Positions 46,864 to 60,266 of a stretch of 64,000 bases of DNA are shown here, one piece after another. Location of the stretch: positions 1 to 64,000 of the forward strand of contig QANU01006445.1 in assembly GCA_003254905.1 (NCBI GenBank), given 5' to 3'. The first letter of the stretch is position 1; each line of letters opens with the position of its first letter. The position numbers and the translations under genes are program-made. The stretch comes from Nissolia schottii. Taxonomy: Eukaryota > Streptophyta > Magnoliopsida > Fabales > Fabaceae. Below the pieces are notes generated by a model. That model ran no database searches. It was not told the DNA's origin and saw only the letters and a list, made by a program, of their open reading frames with translations.

Positions 46864-48614
46864 TATATGTTATATAAATTGCTTTTTTGTTTAAATTGTC
46901 ATTACTAAAAAAAAAAGTGATATAGTCAATATTTTAAGCGATATTACTTTCATTGAAGCAAGTAATAGAGTGCTGAATTGTCATAATACTATTTATGATA
47001 AGTGCTAAATGACCAAATTATCATAACGCTACTTAGTTATAATGTGAATTATTTTTCAAAACATTAGGTATAAAAAAAAATACTAGAATTGATGCATATT
47101 TATTCATTGTGTGAATTGTATTAAAATATAATCTTTGGGTATGTATGTTAATTTTTGCAGTATATGCTAATGTTACCTTAAATAAAATTCTTAAAGCCTG
47201 TTTGACACCACATGTAAGGTAGAATAAAATAAATTAATATAATATAATGGCTTTATAAGTTTTTTGGTGCAAACATCGTATTGTATAAATTTATCTTTTA
47301 AGCTCTATTTTTACATAAAAATGATAGATAATTAATCTAACCTTAAGATACATAATATGGCTTGATTTACTTATAATTGGATAAAGCAACTTTAGTTGTA
47401 TTATTTTGCTTTATTAAATAGGAATTTAAAATATAATCAAAAATTAAATTTAAAGAACTAATGAAAATTATAAATAAATAAATAATAAAAATTAAATTAA
47501 TTAACTATTTAATTAAATAAAATTATGATATTTAGTAATAAATATATATTTTAGAAATAATATTTAATATAAATATTTTAGTAGTATATCAAATATTAAT
47601 TATTAAAATACATGAACAAATAATTAATAATATTTAATATACATATAATCCTAAGTAATAAAGTAAAAAAATTAAAATAATTATTAATAATATTAAATTT
47701 CATGTTATATATTATTATTTTTTAATTAAATTCAAAAGTAAACTTAATTAGTTAAAAAGAAATATTATGTTTTTAACTCAAATTTTTAAATAGTAAAAAA
47801 GCAGTTAATGTTTCAATGAATATATTTATTATAAGTAAATACATAAATGATAATAATTATTTAAAATTTATATTTAACTAATTGATAAAAATATTTTGAA
47901 TTTTTTATTGTTCAAATATATTTTTTATAATTAAAATTATTCCATAAAGTGAAGAAAGAGTTATATAATATAATATAACATCTTATATTAAAACATATCA
48001 AACGCTATATATTAAATTTTATTAGGTTTTAGATTATAAGACCTTATCATATTAGGTCTTAGATTATTAGACCTTATTATATTATGTCTTATATTATTAG
48101 TCATTATCCTTATAAAGAAAAACAGACTCATGCGTTAAAACTCAGAAGAGAGAGTCTTATTACTTAAGAGGTTCTACTTAATTTGAGTTAGATTGTGTTA
48201 TGAACTAACAGGTTGAAGGGACCCATTTCAAAAAGTTGCTTGGTGATGAATAAAAAGAAAAGGTGAACCCAACAAAAAAAAAAAAGCATGGAAAAATTTG
48301 GAATATTCTAGAATTCCTCGTCTCTCTGCTTACCTTTGATCATTTACAAGCATCATAAAGGAGTCAACGGATCTTTGGGTGCCCAACTTGTGATGATCTT
48401 TTCTTTTTTATTTTTTTGCATTTGGTTCTATAGTGTATTGTGTTCACTCGGACTTGCGACTTAGAAATACCACATAATTTCTTAGTATCATATTGAGGAA
48501 TACTTTAGTAATAGCTTTATACTATTATAAATTATGAGAATGTCTATGGTCTATAATAAGAAAAAAAAATTCTTATGCTTTATTATTTAGTTTAATATTA
48601 CATAAGAAGCTTAA
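46864..48614. other. Very AT-rich intergenic, possible large MITE
   Basis: 'agcctgtttgacaccacatg' near 47197 and 'catatcaaacgctatata' near 47994 could be decayed Tourist-type ends of an 820-base AT-rich element, but the match is poor. 48040-48110 repeats 'attaggtcttagattattagacctta'-type units. No gene. Confidence 0.3.
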
Positions 48615-48649
<35 letters not shown>

Positions 48650-48914
48650 GGGATTCTTCTAAAGAAAATGTCACTTTGGGGTCCAAGTTTTTTATTCCAC
48701 TTTTACCCTTACTCAATTTTAATTTTTCCCATAACAAATAACTCTCACACTCTCCATCTCTTATTTCAATCACCACTTTTCATCTCTTCCTTACTGATAG
48801 TCATTTTCACCCTCATTTTTTTCTCTACATTTTCAAATCTCATTATTCCTTTTGTTATCAACAAATTATAAAAAAATTTAGATTAGCAGACACGAAATAC
48901 TTGCAACCCACTAG
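48615..48914 (+). mobile_element. Short Helitron candidate, 300 bp
   Basis: Begins TCTATATATATA after an A (48614) and ends CTAG (48911-48914) followed by T. A 'gcagacacgaaata' tail corresponds to the hairpin block of the copy at 8758. The 5' (AT)n start and 3' tail match the layout at 46510. The ORFs at 48573-48871 are chance. Confidence 0.45.
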
Positions 48915-49182
48915 TTTTAATAACATGATTGATTCATAAACTTAATTTTTATCATTTTAATAATTAAAATTGTTTATTTATTCTTTCTCTTTGAATTGAT
49001 TTATAAAATAAATTTTTATTACTTTAATCTTAAAATTATCCATTTTTTCTCATGGGTTGCACGAATGAAAAACACACTAGTTACTGATTACTAATTATGA
49101 ATATACTAAAAATCATATAATCAGCCACATGTCACTTAAGTCTAGCTATATGTAATTTGAATGAAAATTGTTCAATTGTTTA

Positions 49183-49225
<43 letters not shown>

Positions 49226-50529
49226 TAAATATAAGATTAGAGGAATAAACAAAGATATTCGTGATTTCTTTGGTGAAATCTCTGATTACATCAAGATAAA
49301 ATATATCATATAAATAAAATATAAATATTATTTATTCTATATCATCAATTAAGTATTACATTTTTTTTCATATCATTGTTGATATGATCTTTAAAATAAA
49401 AAATATCTCCAAATAAATCATATTGTTCATGTCATGGTTGACTAATATTCTAAAATAAGGATTTTTTTTCTAACCATTCTCTTATAGAGATATTTGATGA
49501 ATATCAAGCAAATGTATCATAGGTACATGACCAAGTTATTTCAATACACATTCATTATATTTATTCTAGCAACTTTGTTACTTTTGGAGTAATAATTTAT
49601 CGCATTCACTTCAAAGAATAGACCATTCCAACTAGTCAATTTTCGTGATTTTTCATAAATAGCTCTTCATTATATTCAGCTATGTATAAGAAGACAAAAC
49701 TTTAATTCAAAATATTCTTATAACTCCTTTCTCATATTGCTACAACAGGAACATATTTGGAGTGAAAATATTTTTCCCAATTAGTTTTCGTTAGTGATAT
49801 TTTCATCACATAATTTAAATACAGAACTTATCTTAAAAATTATTGAGTTTTTCTTTCACTATCAGTTTTAAGATATTAGTCTCAAGTGCATCCAATTGGA
49901 AAAATGGCAATAAATCACAAACTACATTTTTAGATAAAAGTAATATGTTACAAACTACAATGCATGTGTGTGTGTATATATAAAAATGTTTTATGTACAC
50001 CTTAAAGCATGTCATTGTACAGTCACCCACATATATTATACTAATTTTTGTGTTTCTCTCTCTTCTCCTCATCCTCTCTTTCACTCTTCCTTCTTTTTTT
50101 TTCGTATTCTTTCTCTTCCTCCTCCTCTCACTTGACTCTTTTTGTTTTCATATTCTTTTTCTTCCTCTGTATTCATCATCCTCTTCACCATGCTCCTATA
50201 ACATGAAATTTGATCTTTAAAAGATTTTCTATTTCCCTGGGTCACATTCGTGGTTTGAATAAAATAAAATAAAGATGATAAAAGATTGGATTTTTTGGGA
50301 AGGGATGAGGCCTACCTTTTACGATGGTTTACTTGTTATAGATGCTTAAGCTATTCTATTTGGACTATGTAGTTTATACTTAGGTAATTGATAATTCGTT
50401 GTGTTTGATGCATAACAACGAATCTTTGTCGTTTAACAAATCAACAACATGACGTGCCTTTTGTGACACCACCCTCTTGGAACGTTTTATGCTTATTTGT
50501 GATTATTTTCTTCCTATTGGAATGTTTTC
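48915..50529. other. Intergenic, nothing recognised
   Basis: Contains an (AAT)n microsatellite at about 49188-49222 and a T- and C-rich run at 50050-50200 whose ORF is low complexity. No gene. Confidence 0.4.
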
Positions 50530-51050
50530 GTGTTGTTAATGTTTTTGCATCTGTGTTGTTAATATTTGTACACCTACATTGTTAAAGTTTATGCACTAAA
50601 ATTATTAACATAATGTGTTTTTCATGTTAATGTTTGTGCATTTGTGTTGTTAATGTTTGTACACCTATGTTAATAAAGTTTGTGCAATTGTTTTGTAACG
50701 GACCTAAGTAAATAAAGGCTCAAATTATGAATTGGTCCAATTAGGGAGCCCGAACTTATTATAAATAAGGGGAAGAAGGGAATTAGATGGGTATGGCAAT
50801 TGTATTTGGCTTATCCTACCCGTCTTTTTGGGATTTCTTCTCTCTAGTCATCTCCTTCCTTAAGAAGGTTTTCCATCTCTATCACTTTCCTTTTGTAATT
50901 CAAACACCAAAAATGCAGAAAATACACAAAATTGTTCTATTATTTCCATAATTCAGTCCATTACAAATTCACTTTGTTACATGTTCATAGTATAATGTGT
51001 TTTGATGTTGTTGATGTTTGTGCACCCGTATTGTTAATGTTTGTGAAGTA
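50530..51050 (+). repeat. Diverged minisatellite, 23-24 bp unit, interrupted by a small LTR
   Basis: Variants of gtgttgttaatgtttgtgca occur at 50530, 50553, 50577 and further on to 50695, and again after the LTR to about 51048 ('gttgttgatgtttgtgcacc', 'tattgttaatgtttgtg'). Confidence 0.6.
50696..50965 (+). mobile_element. Small solo LTR, 270 bp, inside the minisatellite
   Basis: Ends TGTAACGGAC and CAGTCCATTACA, so the terminal 10-12 bases are imperfect inverted repeats (TG..CA). A plus-strand TATA (ATTATAAATAAGG) lies about 65 bases in, followed by a pyrimidine-rich leader. A 5-bp duplication is not clear. Confidence 0.55.
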
Positions 51051-51892
51051 CGAACAGTTATGCGAATAGCGTTTGCATGCGCGTTTAAGGGCGGAGTAGG
51101 GATATGTGTGCGAGTGAGAATTCATAGTGGGGCCCAAGCATATTTAATACGTGATGGCAGTACAGTAACACATAAAATGGTGTAGGACCGATATATATAA
51201 ACACAAATAATTCTACCTTATCCGTTGTCACTAACTAAACTAAGAGCATGGATGCATAGGTGACAAAAGAGTAAGTTTCATCTAAAGATTATCATATAAT
51301 ATATATTATTGATGAGCAAATGTATTAGGTATATAATGTTATAAAATAAAGGCAGAGTCTTTCTTTATACGTGGCCACTCGTTATAGAAAAATTAAGTGC
51401 AGTAAGAATAATGACAGCAAACAACAGAGGAGCGTTGAAGTGAAGAGCATATATATTGGAATGCTAGCTAGCACAGATAATGTCTGACTCCTCCCCCACG
51501 ATATCTATATTCCCCCAATAAAATTCGCAAGACGTTTTTTAAACTTTGAATTTCATGACATTTTCTTCTCTAGGGTAACTTAAAGGTCTCTGGCACCAAT
51601 ATACATTAGCAGCTGATATCAGATGATGGATTATTATTGAATCACGGAATGGAGTGAGTAGCTGAACCATTGTAGCTAGTTGAAAAGCAGAGTAAAATCT
51701 GAATTTGGTATCTGACAGGGCAAAACAATTCTCTGGCCGATTAAAATGTGACTCTGTGTTCCCGGCCCATTTAAACAGTGGCAACACAGACATTAAACAA
51801 AATCAAAATCTCTGTTAAAATCTTGTTACACCGGCCAGAACATTACACACATATATGTATGTGTGTTTCTAATCTTTGACCAACACCCCAGC
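51051..51892. other. Intergenic, includes the DUF599 gene 3' region
   Basis: No gene recognised. The 84-codon ORF at 51539-51793 (minus) shows no domain. Confidence 0.35.
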
Positions 51893-54749
51893 TCACACAA
51901 AGTCGGCAGTCTCGTTTACATTATTATGATTATGATTATGATTATTGAACTTGATCCCCTTGGCGGGACTAACCACAAAGTCAAGGTTGTAAAGGACAGG
52001 GACCATAGTGATCTCACACAAGAAGACCAAGACGGGGCCGAAGATCCAGAGCAAGAGGGGCAGGGCGGCGTAGAAGAGCCTGTTACCGACGGTGTTCAAG
52101 ATGAAGCCTTTCTCGAGCATCTCACTGACATAGAGCGGGGTCACCAGGGAGTTGGGGTCCTGAGGTGTGTTGATGAGGATGTTGACCTGGTTGATGAACC
52201 TGATGGAGAGCGAGTGGCAGAAGAAGGAGAAGAGGAAGATGGTGAGGAGGGTCACGTACTTGAGTGCCACCATGAACTCCCCGTGGGCCCCGTACACCGC
52301 GTCCTCCAGGGGCTTCTTCAGGCTGTACGTGCTGCTTATCACCGCCGCCAGCCCCGAGCAGAGGAGGATGGAGGTTGTCGCCATCAGGGTCGACCCCATG
52401 ATCATGTTCCGGAGGGATTGGACTGCCAGGATGTTCTTCTTCTCGTTCTCCTGCACACCACATCATTACCGGATTTGATACACTTCTTTATCCATGCCCT
52501 ATATGTATATATATGCCATGCTAACAACTATCGTTTTTAAAAAAGTTTAAGATTTTGGGAGATGTAATTCTTAACATGTTGTATTCCTTGTAAATTCAAA
52601 TGTTCTAAAGTGAAGAGCGAGAGTGAGTGATGGTAAAGTAAGAAAGTAAAAATAAACATAAATTAATATAATGTATTGTGATACTCAATAATGTGAATAA
52701 CCACTCATTTTTTTGAGTTTAGCGGCAATCTCCCTTTATAAATGATATAAATTCGATCTTAACTTCATCATTTAACCACCAAATATAACACTTTTTCACT
52801 CACGTAATTATTCAATACCATATGCAGTTATTTTATTATTTGTTTGTTGCAGTGTAAAAGTCCTATGTATGTTGCTTAAGAAAAAAGATAGGATGAGAAA
52901 CATAATGTACAAGTTTTCTATATCTCTCTTTCTTTTTCCTTTATCTTTCTTTTTTTTTTTTTCCCCCTCTAGCTATCATGGTTTCCTAGATGTACATGGA
53001 TTGTCAATTTTGAGTTTTACACGTAGCATCCATCATTGCTTAATGGCCATGACTAATATAATTTTTGTAATAATTTATGCAACTACTTCCTATGAACTAA
53101 GCTCGCAAAGTTAAGTTAAATTCACTTAATTAATTATAATATGGTATTAGAGCCTATATATACTTATGCAATAGGCTTGCAAAATACATTTACGTGATTA
53201 GATTGCACTAATTTCTTTTTTCAAAGGGAAATAAATATAGTAGTGGAAGAAAAACATTTTTTTTTGTGATGCCTTTTAACAATTTAAGGTGAAATAGTAC
53301 AAAATAATTGAAAAGTGAACTTGTAGCCACTTCTTCATGTAGTAAGCTATACAGAACATAGATAATTAGCCTATTTTGCAGATGCAATTGATATAGATGG
53401 ACACATTGAAAATTCCTGTTTGGGAATATGACAGATGATGTTAATTTTCGGTAACCTGGGATATACACGATTAGGACAAATTTGTGAAAAGAAAAATCAA
53501 GAGTGCCACAAATTAAATCTTTTTGTTTGGTTCCCTTTGCGGGCCACTGTATCATCATCAATTGTTTGATTAAAGAGACAGTCCTTAAAGGTAATACCAA
53601 AAGTTGGTCATCACGCATTAAGACTATAGTATATGATGTGGGTGGATACTGACATATATAGCATTTCGTAAAGTTTAATGAGGACAAAATTTAGAGGAAC
53701 TGTTTTTTTTCTTTCAGTATTTGGAGTCAACACTAATTAATCTCATATCAGTTCGCTATAAAGGTTTTTTTATTTTTTTAAAATAGTAGTATTTTTTTTT
53801 ATCTACAAAATGCGAACTAAAAATTTTATTTAAGAGAAATGTATAAGTATCAAACCATCTGAACCTATCGACTTTCGATTAAAAGTATAAGACATGCATG
53901 CAACATAATTTTTACATTTTCTAGTTTAGTATATTGTCAGTAATATGTGGATTTGCATGTACATTATTTAGATTTAGCAAGAACGCATTTTGGGTAGTAC
54001 ATTCACCTAATTATACCATAAAAAAAAGAAAGAAAATCCCATCTTGCTTTCTTGTGACTATTAACTAAAATGGCATTTTTCTTTTCTGGTAGGATTAGGA
54101 ACAAAGAATTAAACCAAGAAAACCCAAGTGGAAAAGGAATATATGTAACATGCTGTTGAGAATAGAATCCTTTTCTACTTTCAATTATACTGTTATTCCA
54201 TTCTTGCCGAATGTTAAAAATCCCAAAATCCCAACATACCATTTCTAAGAAAGGTTAGTATAACAATTAAAATAAGTAACTTTGAGACAATTATATTTAT
54301 AAAAGTGTGAGAAATTCACTATAAACCTCACATCACACCTTTGTGAGCGTGATTTCTTTAAAGTTATCTATTTTAATTGTCATTATAACATTACTCTACT
54401 GGTACCGATCAACCCAACTATAATTGACACCAATAATGGTAGTGCTAAATTGATAAAAACAGGACATGTAATTAGCTATATATATGTAAACTGTGATCTA
54501 ATAATATGATCAACTAATAATTATGATTAACATGGAATGAATCAAAATTGAATGTGCAATATTAGGAATTAATTAGCATACCTTGATCATGGCAGCAACC
54601 CAATTCCTTCGGCCACTGGCATTGATGCCAATGATAGTTGTGTGTGGATGAGTTCGAACACTGTACCAAAGCCAGAAATGGTAACCAATGGTTAACAGAA
54701 ATCCTAATGGAACCAATATCACATCCAAATAACACTTCTTCCATTCCAT
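51893..54749 (-). CDS. DUF599 family membrane protein (two exons)
   Basis: Exon 1 54749-54582 (56 codons) and exon 2 52450-51893 join in phase 0 across a 2131-bp intron (donor AAG|GTATG, acceptor TGTGCAG|GAG), giving 241 residues. Hydrophobic segments at about 8-28, 77-97, 115-138 and 181-207 predict four membrane spans. Conserved-looking family stretches are 'YHFWLWYSVRTHPHTTIIGI', 'RRNWVAAMI', 'AVQSLRNMIMGSTLMATTSI' and 'QVNILINTP'. This matches my memory of plant DUF599 proteins, whose function is unknown. The C-terminus has a His/Asn run (about 225-233) encoded by a hexanucleotide repeat near 51925-51950, probably a recent slippage product. The ATG at 54749 is used, not the one at 54744, which is in another frame. 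TATA-like sequence lies at 54810-54818. Confidence 0.9.
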
Positions 54750-54809
54750 CTCTCTCTCTCTGAAGCGTGAGAGTGCTGATCAGCCAGCTAGCTAGTGATT
54801 TTCTTGAGG

Positions 54810-54820
54810 TATATATATGT
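54810..54820 (-). promoter_or_regulatory. TATA-like element of the DUF599 gene
   Basis: Minus-strand ACATATATATACC about 60 bases before the ATG at 54749. The region between is rich in CT repeats, which is common in plant leaders. Confidence 0.4.
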
Positions 54821-54849
54821 ATATTATTCTATGCACTTAATTCAACTAA

Positions 54850-57848
54850 TTGTGCCTTAATATCCCTCTCTTTTCCCCTATGGCAATGCCAACTAAGGTT
54901 TATATACGCATGAAGAAAGAATGAATGTGGACTTGTTGCACCGCGTCATTCAGACAGCTATGGAAGTTCAAAACGTCAAGAAATATATGACCTTGCTTTA
55001 TCACTAAATTACAAATTATTACCTAAGCCAATTTTGGTGGGGGTCTACAGAAACCTTAGCCTACATGTTACATGTGGGGTAAGTTGTGTCCACTATGTAT
55101 CCACCTTTTTGTGTCACCTGTTTTTAGGGCTTGCCTACTTGGTGTATTTTTATGATTATATGGTATAGGTTCATTCAAAGTAAGTAACGATGTCAAGAAA
55201 TATTGGCTGATTAATTACACACATTATCCTATACCATGCATTATGATAGATTTTGTTCTATTAATTAGTATATTAATCACTCACACAATGGGGATTTTGT
55301 GTGTATCAATCAATATCATGGAGTCTTAATATTAATCCAAGGTATATATTCACATGAGATTTTAAGATTTTATTATTAATTAATCTAAGTTTCTAAGAGT
55401 TGTTTTGAACTTACAAAAATTATACAGACTTTATCTTTAATTAACGTGAAACTCTCAATATTTACCTATCATCCAATATATATATATGTAACTCAAGATA
55501 ATATTATTGATTTCTGTGTGGAAGTTCATAAATTATTGTCCGAAAATGGTATATAAGAACAACATTAGGGTTAAAATAGAAGAATTAAGGGTTACATATG
55601 AGTACCGGGTGGATTAGAAGCGAGAGTGAATTTTTGACTAGACGCACTGTAATTTGTAGTTGTACGTGATAGGAGATAAGATAAGAAAAACTTAAAGAAA
55701 AGTTATTAAACAAATGATAAACTCTTATATTTAGATAAATAAATTTAAAAATAAATCGGTGAAATTTAAACAAGTGAATATATTTAAAACAAAATTAATA
55801 AAATATAATTTTGAGTCAACCACTTTCATTAATTAATTGATATAACAACCCATGAAAACCATGCATAGAGGCAGATTAATATACATGTAAAAATATCATT
55901 TAAGAAAAGTGCCGTACACTTCACCGGGCACTGGGGCACGGCACACACCTTCCTCATGCATGAGTCACGAGACCATGGCAGTGCCTAGTGCGTTCACTCT
56001 CTACTCACACTATATATTATGTATATATGTATACCACATTGATCCGCAACTTCTTCCAATTCTTTGCCTGCCATGATCACATTTTAGAGACTCAACTTTT
56101 TATTCTTTTGGATAAACGTGTCTCTCGTGTTTAGAGATGTAAAGTTAGAATCAATATTACGTTAATTTAATATATTTGAAAGAAAAATACTTGTAAGGTA
56201 TGAATGATACTTGCAATTTTTTTTTTCTATTTTATTCTTAAAAAGTCAAATATCATTCATAAGTTAATTAATTAGATCTTTTAAACATTACTCTATTTAA
56301 AAACAATTTAATAAAATAATAATGATAATAATATTATTATTATGTATTAATTAATTGTTTGGGTTTTTTCATTACTATTCTGGAGGAAATTTTTTCACTC
56401 AATTTTTTTTATCAAATTTAACTAAATCTTTTCTAATTTAAAGTCAAAATTTCTATTATAACCTCGTTCAATCTTTTCTAATTTAAATTTTAAAGATTTT
56501 ACTTGATCATACCAAATATTTTTTAATTTAAAATTAACCTTGTATCATATCTAATATTTAAAAATAAAAAAACAAAAAAACTCAAGTAATTTGCATAAAT
56601 AAGATTAATAAATTTTAAATATTTTTCTTGCATAACATAGTACAAGTGCTAAACCAATAATGATAAAAATAATAATTGAAAACACTAAGTAACCAACCTC
56701 CCACTTGCTTTTTGTATTATCAAAGCATGCATGATGTGTGCCATCTAACATGTATCAATAAATAAGGATTGAACATACTCCTATATAATAATAAACAATT
56801 AATATTTGATTTCTGTTAAACTAGCGGTGTATCAGGCATTATGTGGTAGTTAAACAACATTTTAATCTAAATTGTTATTGGATGTGCTTGGGCAGCTTGG
56901 CATTGGCGCATTGCAACATATACAGGGTTAGGTGCTTGCTATGGAAACGTGGGTTGTGCTTAAAGTTCTGTATCCTGCGTGAAAATTCACGGTAGAGCAG
57001 AAAAATAAAGAAGATAAAAAACTAAAATTTAGTGAATAAAAATTAGAGAATAGAAAGAAGTGAAATAATACAACTGATAAAAAGTCTATATAAAAAATTA
57101 ACTAATAACTAAACTAACTCAGCATATTCTAACTATCAACTACAAGCAATTATGTCAATTTACATCAATTACATACTCTAACCTCCTGAAACTAAGCTAA
57201 TAAAGGGGTAACAGTAGAATAAAATGTGACCCCGAATCAAGTTAAAAAGACCTATGATTTTCCCTAGCTAGTTGTAAAGTATAGACTATGGATAATGAAC
57301 GCATCAAATAATGGAACGATAATGTAAAAATAATTGAGTGCCTCTGGGGGATCCTGTCAAGATGATGCAGGGGTTCCCATGCCCTGCCATATTACTTGTA
57401 TTTTTTTTTGTGGCTTTGACCCTCATATGTACCAAAAAAATGTCATAATATTTTACATCAAAAATAAAATAGTATAAGTGTTTTTTTTTAATCTGGCAGT
57501 TATATAGTAAGCACTAAAAATTATGTATAAAAATGCATTGAATATTTTAGCACATATACATAAATTATATTTTATATTTTACCAAACTGCTCAATCATTT
57601 GCGGGCTTTCTTAAAGCCAGAAATCATTTATTTGCAAATCATTTCCTATACTTTCAAAAAGTTGGTCAAACGAGAAACAAAAGCAAGTTGAAGAAAAAAA
57701 GACATCGACAAAGGGTTGAAAAGATTTAGATTTTATATGATAAATTTGCTGCATTCATTTTCATATACAGGTTGTGTTTAGAATCATTAAAAATTTAGAT
57801 TAATTTAATTTAAATTTCGTTGATATATTTATTTACAATTAAGAAATG
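54850..57848. other. Intergenic, nothing recognised
   Basis: AT-rich. 57060-57190 has LTR-like phrases ('catattctaactatcaac', 'acatactctaacctcctga') without ends. The ORF at 57523-57729 is chance. Confidence 0.35.
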
Positions 57849-57882
<34 letters not shown>

Positions 57883-57906
57883 TTGTTATATATATATATA
57901 TATAGA
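57849..57906. repeat. (AT)n microsatellites, two adjacent tracts
   Basis: Two TA runs separated by 'ttcttgt'. Confidence 0.9.
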
Positions 57907-59530
57907 TATATTCTAAGTCTCCAAACGAAAAAGTTCATTGATGTATAAATTAAATTACATTTTAAAAGTTTTATTTGTATATGAATCACATCGATTTCTA
58001 AATTTGAAGTTCCAATCCACATAAAAAAAAAAAACGAAAAATACATCAAATCATATAATATTTCCAGAGGTATGATTGATGAATTATGTTATTTGGGTTG
58101 GTGTCGTTTTCTGCCAAAGTAACACATAATGGACAAAAGGATAGTGGGACGCGCATGATTGTTAAGGACATTTGCCTATGGAATTATATAAAATTTCCAA
58201 AGTTTTCGTGCTATATATATATGGACTAGAGAGAAAAAGCCACCTCATCACACCAAGGACTTTGCCTTAGAAAAAAGCTAGCCTCCTTATCTTCGCATAT
58301 CTCCATTTGCATTATAACTTCCGGAAAACTATATTCATAATGGAGGGATTAAATTAAGAAAATCAAATCAAGATTTCAATCAAATGTTGAAAAAACTAAA
58401 GGGCTTTGTCCAATCAAACACACCACAAGAAGTAGTGGGCAACAAAACCTTTTGCAATTAGTGGATACATGATGTCCACTTTTGTCCACTGTGTGTTCCT
58501 AGTGCTCCCAAGACCAAGAGGCCAAAAAATAAAAATGAAGGCATTATACGTAGCACAAAATCTTCCACGTTTGTTATTAGTTTCAACTTTGGTCACATTA
58601 ATGTAATGTTTGAGAAATTACATGCCCCATTTTTTAATATTTACCGTTAATTGAGATTCAGTCTTCTATTGGAAGGTACGTTCATCAAATTAAGTTGACA
58701 ACCAGAAGGAACCCATTTAAAGAGAATATGCCTTGGGAGATGCTTGAGCACAATTTAGTTTGTGTGCACTAAGCAAGTAATTTGATGCCTTATGCAGGGT
58801 GATGTGAACAAACTAACCAACCCACGCACACATACGCAAAATTTATTAGTTGTTTTGAGAAGAGAATAATTTCCTTGTTCAATTCCATATTCATGGATTA
58901 ACATACTATATTTTTAAATAGATCTTATTTTTTTATATATTTTAAGCATATGTATTACGTCAATTTTGACGTGTATAAAAAATATATTAAACAATTTTAG
59001 ATTAATATAAAATTTCATAGACATGAACTTTCAATTCAATGATAGTTTTTTTAAAAAGTTGTACTGTTAAAAAGTTATTATGTGGTGTAATAATTGCTTA
59101 AAGTTTTACCGGTGTAACCTGATCATAATTCTCTATATATAATTAATACATTTACAATGTAATGTCATCAGTAATTTAAGAGTCTTAATCCTTTTTTAAC
59201 CAATAGTTTTGAACTCGAGCTTTGTGAATGAAAACTTTTTTTTGTTGGGAGATATCTACCTCTTATAAAAAGGCAAATAGTCGAGTTGGACTGAGTTAGT
59301 CAAATTTTTAGTAATAAGGTTCTGTTGCTGATGGTTCAATAGAGACGGAAAAAATATGTATAGGGTAAAGATGTAGTTAGGTATACTTCATGTGCAGTTT
59401 CACAAGAGAATTTTGCGTAATGGCTTGGCACCAAAAGAAAATCTGCACAGGAAAGGAATTGCACTATACCTAGCTTATCTCAGCTGTCCAATCTGACCTT
59501 ATGTCATGTGAATGAGTCAATGAACCATGC

Positions 59531-59584
<54 letters not shown>

Positions 59585-59858
59585 GATCTTGTCCATTTGC
59601 TCAGGTAGTGTGGTGTCTCACTTTACGTTGTCATCTTTCCAATTGAAAAGCAGATTCAATGTTTTAACCCGTGGAAGTCTCTCAAAAATCATCTCCCTTT
59701 TTCTCAGGGGTGTGTGTATATATATATATATATATATGATAATTTGATGAAGTGGATGACTTTTTGAGTTTCAACTGTGAGGGTAAAAAAGTTTGGCGTT
59801 GGTTATTAGTGAATAATTTAGTAAATGATATATAAGTGGTATAGTATTTACAGAGTTA
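57907..59858. other. Intergenic, nothing recognised
   Basis: A TATA-like run at about 58211-58222 precedes sequence without a usable ORF. (AT)n tracts lie at 59540-59586 and 59718-59737. Confidence 0.35.
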
Positions 59859-60050
59859 GACACTGTTTGGTTTGAGGGGCATGAAAATAAATAAGAGACA
59901 CAATAACAGACAAAACAAAATTCAGTGTCCCACCCTCTCAAAATCTTATGTTCTTTGTGTCTCAACTTTAGTAAAGTATAAAAAATGCATGAATTTTATG
60001 TTCTTGTATCTCTTTGTATTTGTGCCCTGACCCTCAAACCAAATGGTGCC
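59859..60050. mobile_element. Tourist-like MITE (PIF/Harbinger), 192 bp
   Basis: The ends GACACTGTTTGGTTTGAGGG and (reverse complement of the right end) GGCACCATTTGGTTTGAGGG agree at 17 of 20 positions. The target duplication TTA is perfect (59856-59858 and 60051-60053). Size, GTTTGGTT-type ends and the 3-bp TTA site fit Tourist MITEs. Confidence 0.75.
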
Positions 60051-60266
60051 TTATTGTCTAAAGATTTTAGGCTAATATATGACATTAATTTAACTTGTTT
60101 GTATTATTTTTCACTTAACACATTAATATTAATATTTCGGATTTTGAGTTTCCTTCCCAGTATAGTCAATTTGATTTTACCAACAAAATTATATGTTCCT
60201 GAAATCTATCTATTAAGTTTCATTATGAATTGGAAAAATAATAGACATTGAAAATAAGAAAGCAAA

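Noticed and set aside
51863..52540. 225-codon plus-strand ORF rich in Asp, Glu and Gly
   Set aside because: Antisense of DUF599 exon 2, which has a recognisable protein, splice acceptor and stop.
53142..53154. TGGTATTAGAGCC, like a methionine-tRNA primer binding site
   Set aside because: No LTR end beside it and no element around it; one short motif is not enough.
54562..54744. 60-codon minus ORF beginning at 54744
   Set aside because: Different frame from the DUF599 exon 1, which starts at the ATG at 54749 and joins exon 2 in phase.
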